Counted from the stretch's first letter, positions 32,788 through 43,237 are shown. The stretch is DNA of 64,000 nt from Methylumidiphilus sp963753955 (GCA_963753955.1 CAVWEM010000004.1:124001-188000); one strand, 5' to 3'. Notes: generated by a model from the letters alone, not told the origin. Translations and numbers: made by a program.

Positions 32788-34761
32788 ATGAGAGAACGCA
32801 TACCCCATTCAAAAATCCTTTGCTGCGCATCGATTTTCGCGCTTTCCCTGGCGGCATGTTCCCAACACGGGGGCAAGCTCAAGACCGAGAATCTGGCCGA
32901 CAATGGCACCAGCGCGTCGACGAGCCAGCTTGTCAAACTCAAGAAAGGCCATCGTTCAAAAAAACTGGGCCTTGCGTTGCCCGACCCGCGCAGCTATGAC
33001 AATCTCTGGGATCGATTGTTCGACCGCTTCGACCTGCCGGCCGTCAGCCACCAGGACATTGACCGGGAGTTCAATTGGTTTCTCAACCATCCGGCCTACA
33101 TCGAACGGGTGCAGTCCCGGGCCGAGCCATTCCTGTATTCGATTGTCAAACAATTGGAAAAACAGAATATGCCTGGCGAGCTGGCCCTGTTGCCGGTCAT
33201 CGAGAGCGCCTTCCAACCCCATGTGGTCTCCCCGGCCCATGCCGCGGGCATCTGGCAGTTCATTCCCGCGACGGGCCGCCATTACGGCCTCAAGCAGAGC
33301 CATTCCTACGACGGTCGGCGCGACATCTACGCCTCCACCCGTGCGGCCATCAAATATCTGAAGAAGCTGCACAACGACTTCAACGGCGATTGGCTGCTGG
33401 CCGTCGCGGGCTACAACTGTGGCGAAGGCGCGGTGGCCCGTGCCATCCAACGGAACGCCGCGCGCGGTTTGCCCACCGACTTCTGGTCGCTGGATCTGCC
33501 GCAGGAAACGCGAACCTATGTGCCACGCCTGCTGGCTGTGGCCAGGCTGTTTGCCGACTCGGAGCAGTACGGCTTCAGCTTGCGTCCGATTCCCAACCAA
33601 GCCTTGTACAAGACGGTGAAGATGAACAACCAGGTCGATTTGGCCCTGGCTGCCAACGCCGCCGACATTTCGCTGGATAGGCTATTCGAGTTGAACCCGG
33701 GATTCAAGCGCCAGCAGGTGGATTTTGATGGAAGCTATCGCTTGTTTATCCCCGCACACAAGAAAATTGTCGATTTCAAGGAAGAGCTGGCCCGGCAGAT
33801 CGCGTCTAGCCAGGGTTATTCCGAACGCGAGGCACAGGCAGCCCCCGTGCCGGCAGAAACCGGCTTGACGGCCACTGCGATGGCTGTGATCGATGCACAG
33901 GCAACCGCTGCCCAGGAGAAGCCTGCGACATTGGCCGGGAACGCCGCCGCCGAACAGCCCGCGCCGATTCCTCCGCCGCCGGAAAAAGCCTCCCCACCTC
34001 GGCAGGCTGTCGAAGCACCACCACCGGTTGAGCCGCCAGAGTCAGGCATAAGCCTCGCCGCCCGCGAAACCACGGCGAGCACGGCGCCTGAAATGCTTCC
34101 TAGGTCGGCCCTGATGGGTTTTGACGGTTCCGCTGTGGAAACGACACTGGAAGTGACGGACTATGAACAAGCCGTGGCGTCTAACGCGAAGCAGCCCATT
34201 AAGGCCCAGCCCAAGGCCGCGCAGAAAAACCGCGACGAGCCTCCCGTCGGCGGGCATCCTAAGGCGGTGGAGCATGAATCGTCGGCTTCCGCCGCCCATG
34301 AAGGGCATGCTTTGGCTCGGGCCGGATACAAGACAGTCCGAAATCCCCATGAGGAGCCGCCTGTCGGGCGGCATCAACCCGAAGCGGACAATTCCGGTAA
34401 AAAAGTCGCCTACGTGGTTCATGCGGGGGACACGGCTTATTCAATCGCCCGCAAACACGATATGGATGTGGACGATCTGAAAAAAATGAACCATCTGGCC
34501 CATGCCGAGGACATCAAGTGGGGCCAGAGCCTGATGGTCATTGGCAAGGATGCTGGCAAGAAGCTCCCCGTCGCCAGGACGGGTGCGGGCATTAAGCCGT
34601 CGCAATCGAGCAAATACACGGCCCGTGATGGCGAGACCCTGTTCAGCATCTCCCGGCGTTTCAACGTTACCGTGGCCGATCTGCGGAAATGGAACGGCAT
34701 CAAGGAGGACCGCCAGTTCCGCGCCGGCATGAACATCAACGTGTCCGGAGAGAAAGACTGA
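32788..34761 (+). CDS. mltD: Membrane-bound lytic murein transglycosylase D
   Basis: 657 residues from ATG 32788, preceded by GAGGAAGAAACC. Lipoprotein signal ending LAACS. The lytic transglycosylase domain carries the catalytic Glu in VIESAFQPHVVSPAHAAGIW and the block AVAGYNCGEGAVARAI. A long Ala/Pro-rich linker (about 350-540) leads to two LysM domains: YVVHAGDTAYSIARKHDMDV and YTARDGETLFSISRRFNVTV. Cleaves glycan strands giving anhydro ends. Confidence 0.93.
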   Translation: MRERIPHSKILCCASIFALSLAACSQHGGKLKTENLADNGTSASTSQLVKLKKGHRSKKLGLALPDPRSYDNLWDRLFDRFDLPAVSHQDIDREFNWFLNHPAYIERVQSRAEPFLYSIVKQLEKQNMPGELALLPVIESAFQPHVVSPAHAAGIWQFIPATGRHYGLKQSHSYDGRRDIYASTRAAIKYLKKLHNDFNGDWLLAVAGYNCGEGAVARAIQRNAARGLPTDFWSLDLPQETRTYVPRLLAVARLFADSEQYGFSLRPIPNQALYKTVKMNNQVDLALAANAADISLDRLFELNPGFKRQQVDFDGSYRLFIPAHKKIVDFKEELARQIASSQGYSEREAQAAPVPAETGLTATAMAVIDAQATAAQEKPATLAGNAAAEQPAPIPPPPEKASPPRQAVEAPPPVEPPESGISLAARETTASTAPEMLPRSALMGFDGSAVETTLEVTDYEQAVASNAKQPIKAQPKAAQKNRDEPPVGGHPKAVEHESSASAAHEGHALARAGYKTVRNPHEEPPVGRHQPEADNSGKKVAYVVHAGDTAYSIARKHDMDVDDLKKMNHLAHAEDIKWGQSLMVIGKDAGKKLPVARTGAGIKPSQSSKYTARDGETLFSISRRFNVTVADLRKWNGIKEDRQFRAGMNINVSGEKD

Positions 34762-34817
34762 ACAGAGAAAGACTGAACATGGGGCCGTGCGAAGACTGTC
34801 GACTTCTCGCGTTCCTC

Positions 34818-34844
34818 AAAAAACCGGCGCAAGCCGGTTTTTTT
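34818..34844 (+). terminator. Terminator after mltD
   Basis: AAAAAACCGGC/GCCGGTTTTTTT stem with a GCAA loop; symmetrical A and T tracts. Confidence 0.85.
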
Positions 34845-34879
34845 CGTCTTGCCTTTGGATGTGACAGACAAACATCCGC

Positions 34880-34933
34880 TTGACAAGATCGTCGCGGCGG
34901 GTATTATTGGCACTCGTTAGAGGGGAGTGCTAA
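34880..34933 (+). promoter_or_regulatory. groESL promoter with CIRCE operator
   Basis: TTGACA at 34880-34885 and TATTAT at 34902-34907 (16-bp spacer) form a sigma-70 promoter. Overlapping the expected start site, TTGGCACTC (34907-34915) and GAGTGCTAA (34925-34933) are inverted around 9 bp: the CIRCE operator bound by HrcA repressor, one mismatch from consensus. Confidence 0.9.
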
Positions 34934-34992
34934 CAGGCTGTTTGCCGAAACCATCCCCCACCCAGACCATTTCAACCAACGAGGAGTACACC

Positions 34993-35289
34993 ATGGCTTT
35001 GAAAATCCGTCCCTTGCATGACCGCGTGATCGTAAAACGTCTGGCGGAAGAGCGCACCACCGCTTCCGGTATCGTCATCCCTGACTCCGCGGCCGAAAAG
35101 CCGACTCGCGGCGAAGTCCTCGCCGTCGGTACCGGCAAGGCGCTGGATAACGGTCAAGTCCGCCCTTTGCAGCTTAAGGTTGGCGACATCGTCCTGTTCG
35201 GCAAATACGCCGGCAACGAAGTCAAGATCGACGGCGAAGAAATCGTCGTCATGCGCGAAGAAGACATCATGGGCGTGATCGAGGCTTAA
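34993..35289 (+). CDS. groES: Co-chaperonin GroES
   Basis: 98 residues. MALKIRPLHDRVIVKR, the mobile loop TTASGIVIPDSAAEKPTRGEV and the end VMREEDIMGVIEA are standard. Caps the GroEL cavity. Start at ATG 34993 behind GAGGAG; groEL begins 49 bp downstream. Confidence 0.98.
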   Translation: MALKIRPLHDRVIVKRLAEERTTASGIVIPDSAAEKPTRGEVLAVGTGKALDNGQVRPLQLKVGDIVLFGKYAGNEVKIDGEEIVVMREEDIMGVIEA

Positions 35290-35338
35290 GGCCCGATCCC
35301 CACGAGTTACCCCATTTTACACAAAGGTAGAAAGAACA

Positions 35339-36980
<1,642 letters not shown>

Positions 36981-36982
<2 letters not shown>

Positions 36983-37046
36983 AAAAATCCTTCGGATTTT
37001 TTTAGAGGTAAAAGCGAACGGGGCCTTTGGCCCCGTTCGTTGTTAT
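36981..37046 (+). terminator. Double terminator after groEL
   Basis: First hairpin AAAAAAATCC/GGATTTTTTT (36982-37004), second CGAACGGGGCC/GGCCCCGTTCG (about 37016-37040) with a TTGTT tail. Confidence 0.8.
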
Positions 37047-37074
37047 TGGCGTATACGTTGAGCGTTCCGCCGGG

Positions 37075-38088
37075 CTAAGGCCCATCCAAAGGACTCTTGA
37101 CCCCCATCCCGCCCCGGTTCAGCACATGGGTGTAAATCATCGTGGTCGAAACATCCTGGTGTCCCAATAACTCCTGGATGGTGCGGATGTCATAGCCGGA
37201 CTGCAACAAATGGGTGGCAAAGCTATGGCGCAAGGTGTGGCATGTCGCCGGCTTCGTCAGCCCCGCCGCCCGCACCGCCTTCTTCATCGCCCGCTGCAAG
37301 CTCTGCTCGTCCACATGGTGCCGACGTTCCTTGCCGCTGCGCGGATCCAGCGAACGGCCCGCCGCCGGAAACACATACTGCCACCCCCACTCCTTCGCGG
37401 CATTGGGACACTTCCGATCCAAGGCATAAGGCAAATAAACCTCGCCAAAGCCATCCTCCAAATCATGTTCGTGCAAAACCTTCACCTTTTCCAAATGCGC
37501 CCGCAAAGGCTCCGCGACGGCCTGCGGCAGCATCGTCACCCGATCCTTCTCCCCCTTGCCATCCCTCACTGTGATCTGGCGCATTGCAAAATCCACATCT
37601 TTCACCCGCAGCCGCACACATTCCAACAAGCGCAAGCCCGCCCCGTACAACAAATCCGCCATCAGCCCATGCTGCCCGTCCATCCGCGCCAGCACCCGCT
37701 TGACCTCCTCCACCGTCAACACCACCGGCAGCCGTTGCGGCTTCTTCGCCCGCTTCATATCCTCCAACCAAGGCAATTCCATTTTCAACACCTCCTTGTA
37801 CAAAAACAGCAAGGCGCTCAAAGCCTGGTTCTGCGTAGAAGCCGCCACCCGCCCCTCCACCGCCAAATGGGTCAGAAACTGCTCGACCTCCGCCCCGCCC
37901 ATCTCGCGGGGATGTTTCTTATGGTGGAACAGGATGAAGCGCTTGATCCAGTCGGTATAAGCCTGCTCTGTGCGGATGCTGTAATGGCGCAAGCGGATCG
38001 CCTCCCGCACTTGATCGAGAAGCTTTGGAGGGGCCGGAGTGGTGTTGGCGGAAGGCTTGCTTGCGGTCGGAAGGGGCGGGTTGCTCAT
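37075..38088 (-). CDS. intI: Integron integrase IntI
   Basis: 337 residues from ATG 38088; longer starts at 38118 or 38130 are possible. Tyrosine recombinase with N-terminal SAM-like domain (HYSIRTEQAYTDWIKRFILFHHKKHP) and catalytic Arg (GAGLRLLE), HTLRHSFATHLL (His, Arg), GHQDVSTTMIYTH (His, Tyr). The extra segment around LDPRSGKERRHHVDEQSLQRA is the IntI-specific patch that binds extrahelical bases of folded attC. It points away from the cassette array, the standard integron layout. Confidence 0.95.
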   Translation of the reverse strand: MSNPPLPTASKPSANTTPAPPKLLDQVREAIRLRHYSIRTEQAYTDWIKRFILFHHKKHPREMGGAEVEQFLTHLAVEGRVAASTQNQALSALLFLYKEVLKMELPWLEDMKRAKKPQRLPVVLTVEEVKRVLARMDGQHGLMADLLYGAGLRLLECVRLRVKDVDFAMRQITVRDGKGEKDRVTMLPQAVAEPLRAHLEKVKVLHEHDLEDGFGEVYLPYALDRKCPNAAKEWGWQYVFPAAGRSLDPRSGKERRHHVDEQSLQRAMKKAVRAAGLTKPATCHTLRHSFATHLLQSGYDIRTIQELLGHQDVSTTMIYTHVLNRGGMGVKSPLDGP

Positions 38089-38220
38089 GGTGTGAAGCCT
38101 CGGATCAGCCGGCCGCATAGTTTGCGGCAAACCGGATTAGATTTCAATGTTGACTTTTTGGAATGCGTCAGATAAAGTCCAATCTCGGAATCGGCTTCAC
38201 TTTTGAGGCCGACTATAGCG
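38089..38220. promoter_or_regulatory. intI-array intergenic region with putative attI
   Basis: The first cassette joins at G38220/T38221 (GTTGAGC), so the attI recombination site lies here, along with the divergent Pint and possibly the cassette promoter Pc. No clear LexA box or strong Pc could be picked by eye. Confidence 0.55.
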
Positions 38221-38531
38221 TTGAGCGCGAATAGATACCTTTTAATACTGAATGCCGACAGTATAGGGTGGACAAAACGGGAAAAATCTGCTAAAAAGCG
38301 AAGCGCCTTATGCGTGTCGCATAACGAGTTGATGCGAACACGCGACAGGCGCTTCGCCTTAAAGGCGTTTCCCACTTCGCCCCCTTTTCTGCGGCATTCG
38401 TGCTTGCCGGTCTATTCCCGCCCAACCCGTCGCTCCAGCGTACACGTCTACGGGGCTTCGTTCAGGTCTGTGGCAAACGAAAGGGCCATGGCTATTTCAA
38501 GTTCGCCGTGACGTGACGCTGAGCTCAGGCG
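38221..38531 (+). other. ORF-less integron cassette A, copy 1 (promoter plus 60-nt hairpin)
   Basis: First cassette of the array, 311 bp, no coding frame of note. TGGACA at 38269-38274 and TAAAAA at 38292-38297, 17 bp apart, form a promoter that points along the array. Directly at the -10 edge begins a 60-nt hairpin (38298-38357): outer stem GCGAAGCGCCT/AGGCGCTTCGC, inner stem GCGTGT/ACACGC and CGCAT/ATGCG. The second copy is at 48705-49018. The next cassette encodes a PEP-CTERM protein. Confidence 0.75.
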
Positions 38532-38537
38532 TTAGGC
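38420..38537 (+). repeat. attC site of cassette A1
   Basis: R'' GCCCAAC (38420-38426) to R' GTTAGGC (38531-38537), 118 bp, with an imperfect inverted interior; the same attC ends copy A2. Confidence 0.75.
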
Positions 38538-38555
38538 TTAAATGAGGAGAGCATC

Positions 38556-39416
38556 ATGTCCACGTCAACGAAATTTCAGATATTACTTGTCACTTTATTC
38601 TTGACGGTCACGTCACATTCAAACGCGGCGATACTGACCCCTGATCTTCAACTGTGGTTAAAAGCTGATTCAATACAAGGTGTGAGCAATGGAGGTGGCA
38701 TATCAACTTGGAATGACTCTAGCAGTTATGGCAGAAATGCTTCTGCATATAGAGGCGCTCCAATTTTACAAACCACCGCTTTGAATGGTCAGCAAGTTGT
38801 GAGTTTTAATGGTTACAATTCATTTGCAGTTCCTGATTCAAGCGTATGGGATCTCAATAATTTCACCATCTATTCCGTTGTTAGCGTCAACCCTAAGGCT
38901 CGTGGTGATGATTGGTGGTCAGGTATATGGTTAGCACATGACCAAGGTTGTTGCCAACCTCTTAAATGGTTTGCTGACATTGGATATAATGGGAGTTCCC
39001 TTGCAACCGTTGGATTTGATCCGGTTGGTAGTTTTTCCAATCCTTTGCCCGCTTCAACATTTGGCATAATTGAGTTTCAGAAACAAGGTTCATCGTTTTC
39101 GGCTTGGCTTAATGGATCGCTTCTTGGCACAGCAGCAGCAGGATCTGTTCCAAATGCTTCTGCACCTTTAACCATTGGTTTTGCAGAATGCGTTTATGAC
39201 CCGAATTGCCTTGCAGACAGTGGCTTTAAGGGAAAAATTGGAGAGTTAATGATATACAACACAGCTATCGACAACTCACAAAGTCAAGAAGTGGGCCTAT
39301 ATCTAAGCAACAAATATGGCATTGCGTCCTCCTATGTTGTCCCTGAACCTGCTTCCATCACGCTATTGATAGTCGGCTTGTCTTTAGTCGGTGCTTTTCA
39401 TAAAAAAGCGGTATAA
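38556..39416 (+). CDS. PEP-CTERM secreted protein, LamG/concanavalin-like
   Basis: 286 residues, ATG 38556 behind GAGGAG. Signal peptide (residues 1-24, ends SNAA), then a lectin-like beta-sandwich: LQLWLKADSIQG, ISTWNDSSSYGRNAS, VVSFNGYNSFAVP, FTIYSVVSVN, GKIGELMIYNTAIDNSQSQEVGLYLSNKYG. The C-terminus VPEPASITLLIVGLSLVG plus basic tail is a PEP-CTERM sorting signal processed by an exosortase (not in this window). Cassette 2 of the array. Lower G+C than the core genes. Confidence 0.82.
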   Translation: MSTSTKFQILLVTLFLTVTSHSNAAILTPDLQLWLKADSIQGVSNGGGISTWNDSSSYGRNASAYRGAPILQTTALNGQQVVSFNGYNSFAVPDSSVWDLNNFTIYSVVSVNPKARGDDWWSGIWLAHDQGCCQPLKWFADIGYNGSSLATVGFDPVGSFSNPLPASTFGIIEFQKQGSSFSAWLNGSLLGTAAAGSVPNASAPLTIGFAECVYDPNCLADSGFKGKIGELMIYNTAIDNSQSQEVGLYLSNKYGIASSYVVPEPASITLLIVGLSLVGAFHKKAV

Positions 39417-39470
39417 GCTGGGTTGTGGCTTATCGCAACCAGACAAACATATTGGCCTAACAAACTGTAT

Positions 39471-40927
39471 ATGGACTCCTCCCTATCTGCAAGAGGGACA
39501 TCTTCAATCGGACGCTTTTAAGGTCAGTTGCAGTCGTATATCCGGCCTTGTTGGGAGATATGCCCCCGGGCCTTCATGGAATCCGCGTACTCGGTGCCTA
39601 TCGATCCAGCGGCTTTTTGGCCGTCATTGTTATCGGCTTTTCCCAGTACCGGTCCGACCTGTTGCGCCATGACTGTCGAGTGTCTCGCTCGCAAACCTGG
39701 TTGGGAACTCGGTGTTTAAACGTTTACAAAGAAGCGCAGGCGTTCATCGGTTTTAAGCCGCCTGCGTTGCCGCCGTCTGCGCCAAGGCCGGCCGGAAGTC
39801 GCCGTCGAAGTCGCGGCCCTGCCGGACGACGGCGAACGCGATGCGGGCCAGCTTGTTGGCCAGCGCGGTGGCGGCCTTGTTGTGGCCGGCGCGGCTGGCC
39901 AGTTCGACCGCCCAGCGTTGCAGCCGCGTCAAATCCTTGCCCGCGCTGAGCTTCATGATCGCGGCGTTGAGCGCCGACCTCGCGCCGTGGATGGGCAGGG
40001 TGCGCAGGTACGGGTCGCCGCGCTTGCTGATCCGGCCCAGTTTTCGCCGGTTGCCGCTGCTGGACTCCTTCGGCGTCAGGCCGAGCCAGGCGGCGAGGTG
40101 CCGCCCGTCGCGGAACGCCTCCATGTTGCCGACGGCGGCGATGAGGGCGGTGGCGATGAGCAGGCCGATGCCCGGCACGTCCATCAGCTTTAGCGCGGCG
40201 GGGCGCTGCCCGGCCTCCTGCCGCAACTGTTTTTCGACCTCGGCGATGCGGGTTTCGAGGCCGCGGATCTCGTCCATGACCGCCGCCAGCGCCTGGCGCA
40301 GGACGGGCGGGATCGCCACCGTTTCGTCCGCCAGCCAGCCCGGCACGCGCTCCATCACCGCCGCCGGGCCTTGCGGGATGTCGAAGCCGAATTCCCGCAG
40401 CAGGCCGCGCGCCTCGTTGATACGCGCCGTGCGCGTCGCCATCCAGCCGCTGCGGAGCCGGTGCAGGCCTTGAAGGCCCTGCTGGCCTTCGGTCTTGACC
40501 GGCACCGGCAGGATGTCGCCGCAGCGGTCGGCCTCCAGCAAGGCGGAAGCGTCGGCGCGGTCGGTCTTGTTGCGCCGCACGTAGGGCCGCACATGCTGGG
40601 GCGGCAGCAGCTTGACCTCGTGGCCCATGGCAAGGAACGTCCGCGCCCAATAGTGCGCCGTCCCGCAGGCCTCCATGACGATGCGGCAGGGCGGGCGGTT
40701 CACAAAAAACTTCCGGAACGCCTCACGCGACAGACGCTTGCGTTCAATGACGTGGCCCTGCCCGTCGGAGACGGCCAGCTCGAAAACAGACTTTGCCAAA
40801 TCGACGGCGACGGTGGTAGTGCTCATGTTCAGGACTCCTCTCGTTTGTGAATGGGGAAGGTGTTTGTTGACACCTCCATTCTGGCACTTCTGATGCCGGT
40901 TAAGGGCGGGAGGAGTCCATCCCATCA
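39471..40927 (-). mobile_element. IS1111-type element, copy 1 (subtype A)
   Basis: 1.46 kb between inverted ends ATGGACTCCTCCC and GGGAGGAGTCCAT (plus CCCATCA). It holds one minus-strand transposase and about 280 bp of non-coding DNA (39471-39752) downstream of it, conserved in all seven copies. Confidence 0.88.
39753..40826 (-). CDS. IS110-family (IS1111 group) transposase, copy 1
   Basis: 357 residues from ATG 40826 (MSTTTVAVDLAKSVF), with GAGGAG upstream. N-terminal DEDD RuvC-like domain: Asp in AVDLAK, Glu in VMEACGTAHYWA, two Asp in NKTDRADASALLEAD. C-terminal Transposase_20 domain: PGIGLLIATALIAAVG, AAWLGLTPKESSSG with the candidate catalytic Ser. Intact. Subtype A shares REAFRKFF and the end RPALAQTAATQAA. 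Confidence 0.93.
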   Translation of the reverse strand: MSTTTVAVDLAKSVFELAVSDGQGHVIERKRLSREAFRKFFVNRPPCRIVMEACGTAHYWARTFLAMGHEVKLLPPQHVRPYVRRNKTDRADASALLEADRCGDILPVPVKTEGQQGLQGLHRLRSGWMATRTARINEARGLLREFGFDIPQGPAAVMERVPGWLADETVAIPPVLRQALAAVMDEIRGLETRIAEVEKQLRQEAGQRPAALKLMDVPGIGLLIATALIAAVGNMEAFRDGRHLAAWLGLTPKESSSGNRRKLGRISKRGDPYLRTLPIHGARSALNAAIMKLSAGKDLTRLQRWAVELASRAGHNKAATALANKLARIAFAVVRQGRDFDGDFRPALAQTAATQAA

Positions 40928-41004
40928 TTCCAGCGCACCCGCGCCACGAAGCGACTTGGTGTTTTCAGGTTTTGTGGTGTGGCGCGGGGCGCTGATCGTC
41001 GGCG

Positions 41005-41299
41005 TTAAACCCCAATAGTCTCGTTCTCCGGGGGCGACGCCGACCGCGCACGGTTGACAGGCGTGGAAAATCGCTGTAAAAGCGAAGCGCCCCCCGCGAT
41101 GACGCATAACTTGTTATGCGCTCACGCGGGGGGCGCTTCGCATCAAGGAGTTCCGCGCCCGCCCTCCGGCGCGGCGTCGTCGTGCTCGGAGGGCTATTGT
41201 GGTCTAACGCTCGTTGAAGCCTCACAAGTCCGGTAGGTGCGGATAGTCCGGCATCAAAGTTGGATATTCGTGGCAACAGCGTGAGGCTTAACTTTCTCG
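41005..41299 (+). other. ORF-less integron cassette B, copy 1 (promoter plus 60-nt hairpin)
   Basis: 295 bp without a coding frame. TTGACA (41054-41059), 17-bp spacer, TAAAAG (41077-41082); the hairpin 41082-41141 starts at the -10 edge. Stem GCGAAGCGCCCCCCGCG with its exact complement (17 bp), a 4x4 internal loop, then CGCATAAC/GTTATGCG with a TT tip. Followed by the cassette with a lipoprotein gene. Confidence 0.8.
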
Positions 41300-41305
41300 T
41301 TAGGC
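41202..41305 (+). repeat. attC site of cassette B1
   Basis: GTCTAAC to GTTAGGC, 104 bp; arms TTGAAGCCTCAC and GTGAGGCTTAA pair. Identical or nearly so in the other three B copies. Confidence 0.8.
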
Positions 41306-41424
41306 GTTTGCTGGGAATTACATGCAGTCTTGTAGGGTGCACACCCTACGCACTGAGTCGGCCTTAACCCCTCACACACAGTATTTCTGACACTCCCTAA
41401 AACCATCTCATGAGGACAATAATA

Positions 41425-42264
41425 ATGACCAACAATAAAATCTCAGCATTTCCGTCAAAACCCCGTTCCAAAAGCATCGGCTTGGCGCTTATTTTTACGG
41501 TGCCTGAATTATTGTCAGGCTGTTCTCCTTATGTCTATTCGACTCAAATCCAAGCCTTTGGCAACAAGGTGAGTGCGCTGGAGTCCTCTTACAAGGATAC
41601 CGCGCAAAAAATCGTGACGGAAAAGCACCAGGCGGATCGGGCGGACTGGATTTTGCTCAGAACAAAAATCGAGCGTTCTCCAAGTTGCGTGGATAAAGCG
41701 GATACAACGGGTTCTAAACCCATACCTTGTGAAATTTGGACTGCCGAACATAGGGCGGCATGGGATGCCGACCAAGCTAAGCAACCCGTGCCCGTAGCGG
41801 CAACGCAACCCGATGAAACTCCAGAAGTAAAACAATTGAAAGATAATGCCAGGCGGCTTACCCCGCCCGACAAGCAAAAGCTTTTCACGGCTATTGACAA
41901 TTATTCTGCCGCCTTGATAGCCCTCACCAAGGCGGAGGACAGGGCCGCGTTCGACAATGCGGCGGGCAAACTCAGCGCAGCCGTAGGCAGCCTAGCCGCG
42001 TCTGCGGCCGCCCTAGCTGGTGGGCCTGCCGGGGCCGCTGCCTCGCCTGGCATCGGCACTCTGGCGAGCAGTTCTACTAATGCGATTTTTTGGCTGGTCG
42101 GGCAGGGTTTGGATTACCAGCGCTTGAAAACATTGCGCATATCAACCCAAGCAGCCAATACCGCAATCCATACCCTGGCAGCGAACGCCATAGGCGATCC
42201 TATACTCTCGGATCAGCGCCATGAACGGCTGCATGGCTTAGAAATGCTTTTGACGCAAAAATGA
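41425..42264 (+). CDS. Cassette lipoprotein, apparently cut by an in-frame TGA
   Basis: 279 residues from ATG 41425, chosen because GAGGA lies 9 bp upstream (ATG 41410 is also in frame). Lipobox LLSGC near residue 30. The rest is helical (ALESSYKDTAQKIVTEKHQADRAD...) with an Ala/Gly-rich stretch ASAAALAGGPAGAAASPG. After TGA 42262-42264 the same frame stays open to 42633 (QAANIKLRELCQKKFKDKS...), so the gene may originally encode about 400 residues. Function unknown. Confidence 0.6.
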   Translation: MTNNKISAFPSKPRSKSIGLALIFTVPELLSGCSPYVYSTQIQAFGNKVSALESSYKDTAQKIVTEKHQADRADWILLRTKIERSPSCVDKADTTGSKPIPCEIWTAEHRAAWDADQAKQPVPVAATQPDETPEVKQLKDNARRLTPPDKQKLFTAIDNYSAALIALTKAEDRAAFDNAAGKLSAAVGSLAASAAALAGGPAGAAASPGIGTLASSSTNAIFWLVGQGLDYQRLKTLRISTQAANTAIHTLAANAIGDPILSDQRHERLHGLEMLLTQK

Positions 42265-42633
42265 CAAGCGGCAAATATCAAGCTCCGCGAGCTATGCCAG
42301 AAGAAGTTTAAAGACAAATCCGAGGTCGATAAGTGCCTGCCTGTGCTTGGCCCCGTCCGGAATACTAAGTATGAACCGCCGGTGGGTGATGCCGCTTGGA
42401 ATTCCTCGTATGGAACTGCGATTGATGAGGCCATGGCCGCCGCCGATGCGTATGAGGCCGTGCGGAAATCAGACCCGATAGCGGCTGCAAAAGCTTTGAG
42501 CGATACTCATGATAAACTCGCCGAGGCGGTGGTCAACAATGATGGGCAAGTCGATGCTTTGGAGGCAAGTTTGCAGACATTTGTCCAGAAAGTCGGCGAT
42601 CTTGAGAAAGCCGCCGCCGCCGTGGCGAAGTAA
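42265..42633 (+). pseudogene. Continuation of the cassette lipoprotein beyond the TGA
   Basis: In frame with the gene at 41425. Contains RELCQKKFKDKSEVDKCLPV, EPPVGDAAWNSSYGT and a C-terminal helical end ASLQTFVQKVGDLEKAAAAV. Could be translated separately only from a poor start, so I read it as the C-terminal part of a disrupted gene. Confidence 0.5.
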
Positions 42634-42686
42634 ACCGACCGCGCCCCCCCATACCGACCCGATGACTTGACTAGAGGAAAACGCAT

Positions 42687-43067
42687 ATGACCGACCAAGA
42701 AACTATTGACGCCATCCGGGCCGATCGAAACCAAGCCCTGGATGCCTTGGAAGATGCCCTTGTCAGTGTTGACAGGGAAATCGAGAACACCGATTCGGCC
42801 GATCTGGCGTATTTGAAGCAATTGAAGAATCGAAGCCAATCCCTGATGGATGAGCGCACTACCATCATGGACGCGGCCTCTGTCGCCATTTTGTCTATGC
42901 CTAGCGTCGTGGCGGCGGCAGATCAACTGAATGCCATCGCCGCGAAGATGAAAGCCACAGCACAGGAAATTCCCAACGCCACTGACAAATTGACTAAAGC
43001 AACGGCTATTTTGTCGCTCGGGCAGAAATTCACCGATCTTATTGCAAGTACGCAAAAGGGCGGCTAA
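42687..43067 (+). CDS. Hypothetical helical protein in cassette 4
   Basis: 126 residues from ATG 42687 with GAGG upstream. Predicted all-helical, acidic N-terminus (MTDQETIDAIRADRNQALD), no signal or membrane segment. Lies 53 bp behind the lipoprotein frame in the same large cassette (about 1.9 kb), so the two may act together. No family recognised. Confidence 0.6.
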   Translation: MTDQETIDAIRADRNQALDALEDALVSVDREIENTDSADLAYLKQLKNRSQSLMDERTTIMDAASVAILSMPSVVAAADQLNAIAAKMKATAQEIPNATDKLTKATAILSLGQKFTDLIASTQKGG

Positions 43068-43102
43068 GGCATAAATACTGTTATCCGTATCAAGGGCCGT
43101 AG

Positions 43103-43127
43103 GATACGGTGAGGAACGAGCCGTATC
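43103..43127. repeat. Small palindromic repeat in cassette 4
   Basis: GATACGG and CCGTATC around a TGAGGAACGAG centre. Cousins at 55261-55285 and 60019-60043 (GATGCGC...GCGCATC) share the GAGGMACKA centre. Confidence 0.6.
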
Positions 43128-43143
43128 AATCGCGTAAATCCAT

Positions 43144-43237
43144 GCCTAACATCCCGTTCGACCGCACCCGCGCCACGAAGCGACTCGGTGTTTTGGGGTT
43201 TGTGGGGTGGCGCGGGGCGGTCAACGGAGGCGTAAAC
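43144..43237 (+). repeat. attC site of cassette 4, defective R' box
   Basis: GCCTAAC (43144) and the CGCACCCGCGCCAC/GTGGCGCGGGGCG arms are normal, but the right end reads CGTAAAC instead of GTTAAAC, one T missing. Confidence 0.75.

Larger units (their letters stand above)
39455..41010 (+). repeat. attC of cassette 2, split by IS copy 1
   Basis: Left part GCCTAAC (39455-39461) plus six bases; right part from TTCCAGCGCACCCGCGCC (40928) to R' GTTAAAC (41004-41010). The two arms CGCACCCGCGCCAC and GTGGCGCGGGGCG form the folded stem. The right half is intact. Confidence 0.85.

Noticed and set aside
39548..39949. Repeated plus-strand frames in the IS non-coding ends (MPPGLHGIRVLGAYRSS... and similar)
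   Set aside because: They recur because the element recurs; they start in different places, run into the transposase antisense and have no ribosome-binding site. Better explained as RNA-coding DNA.
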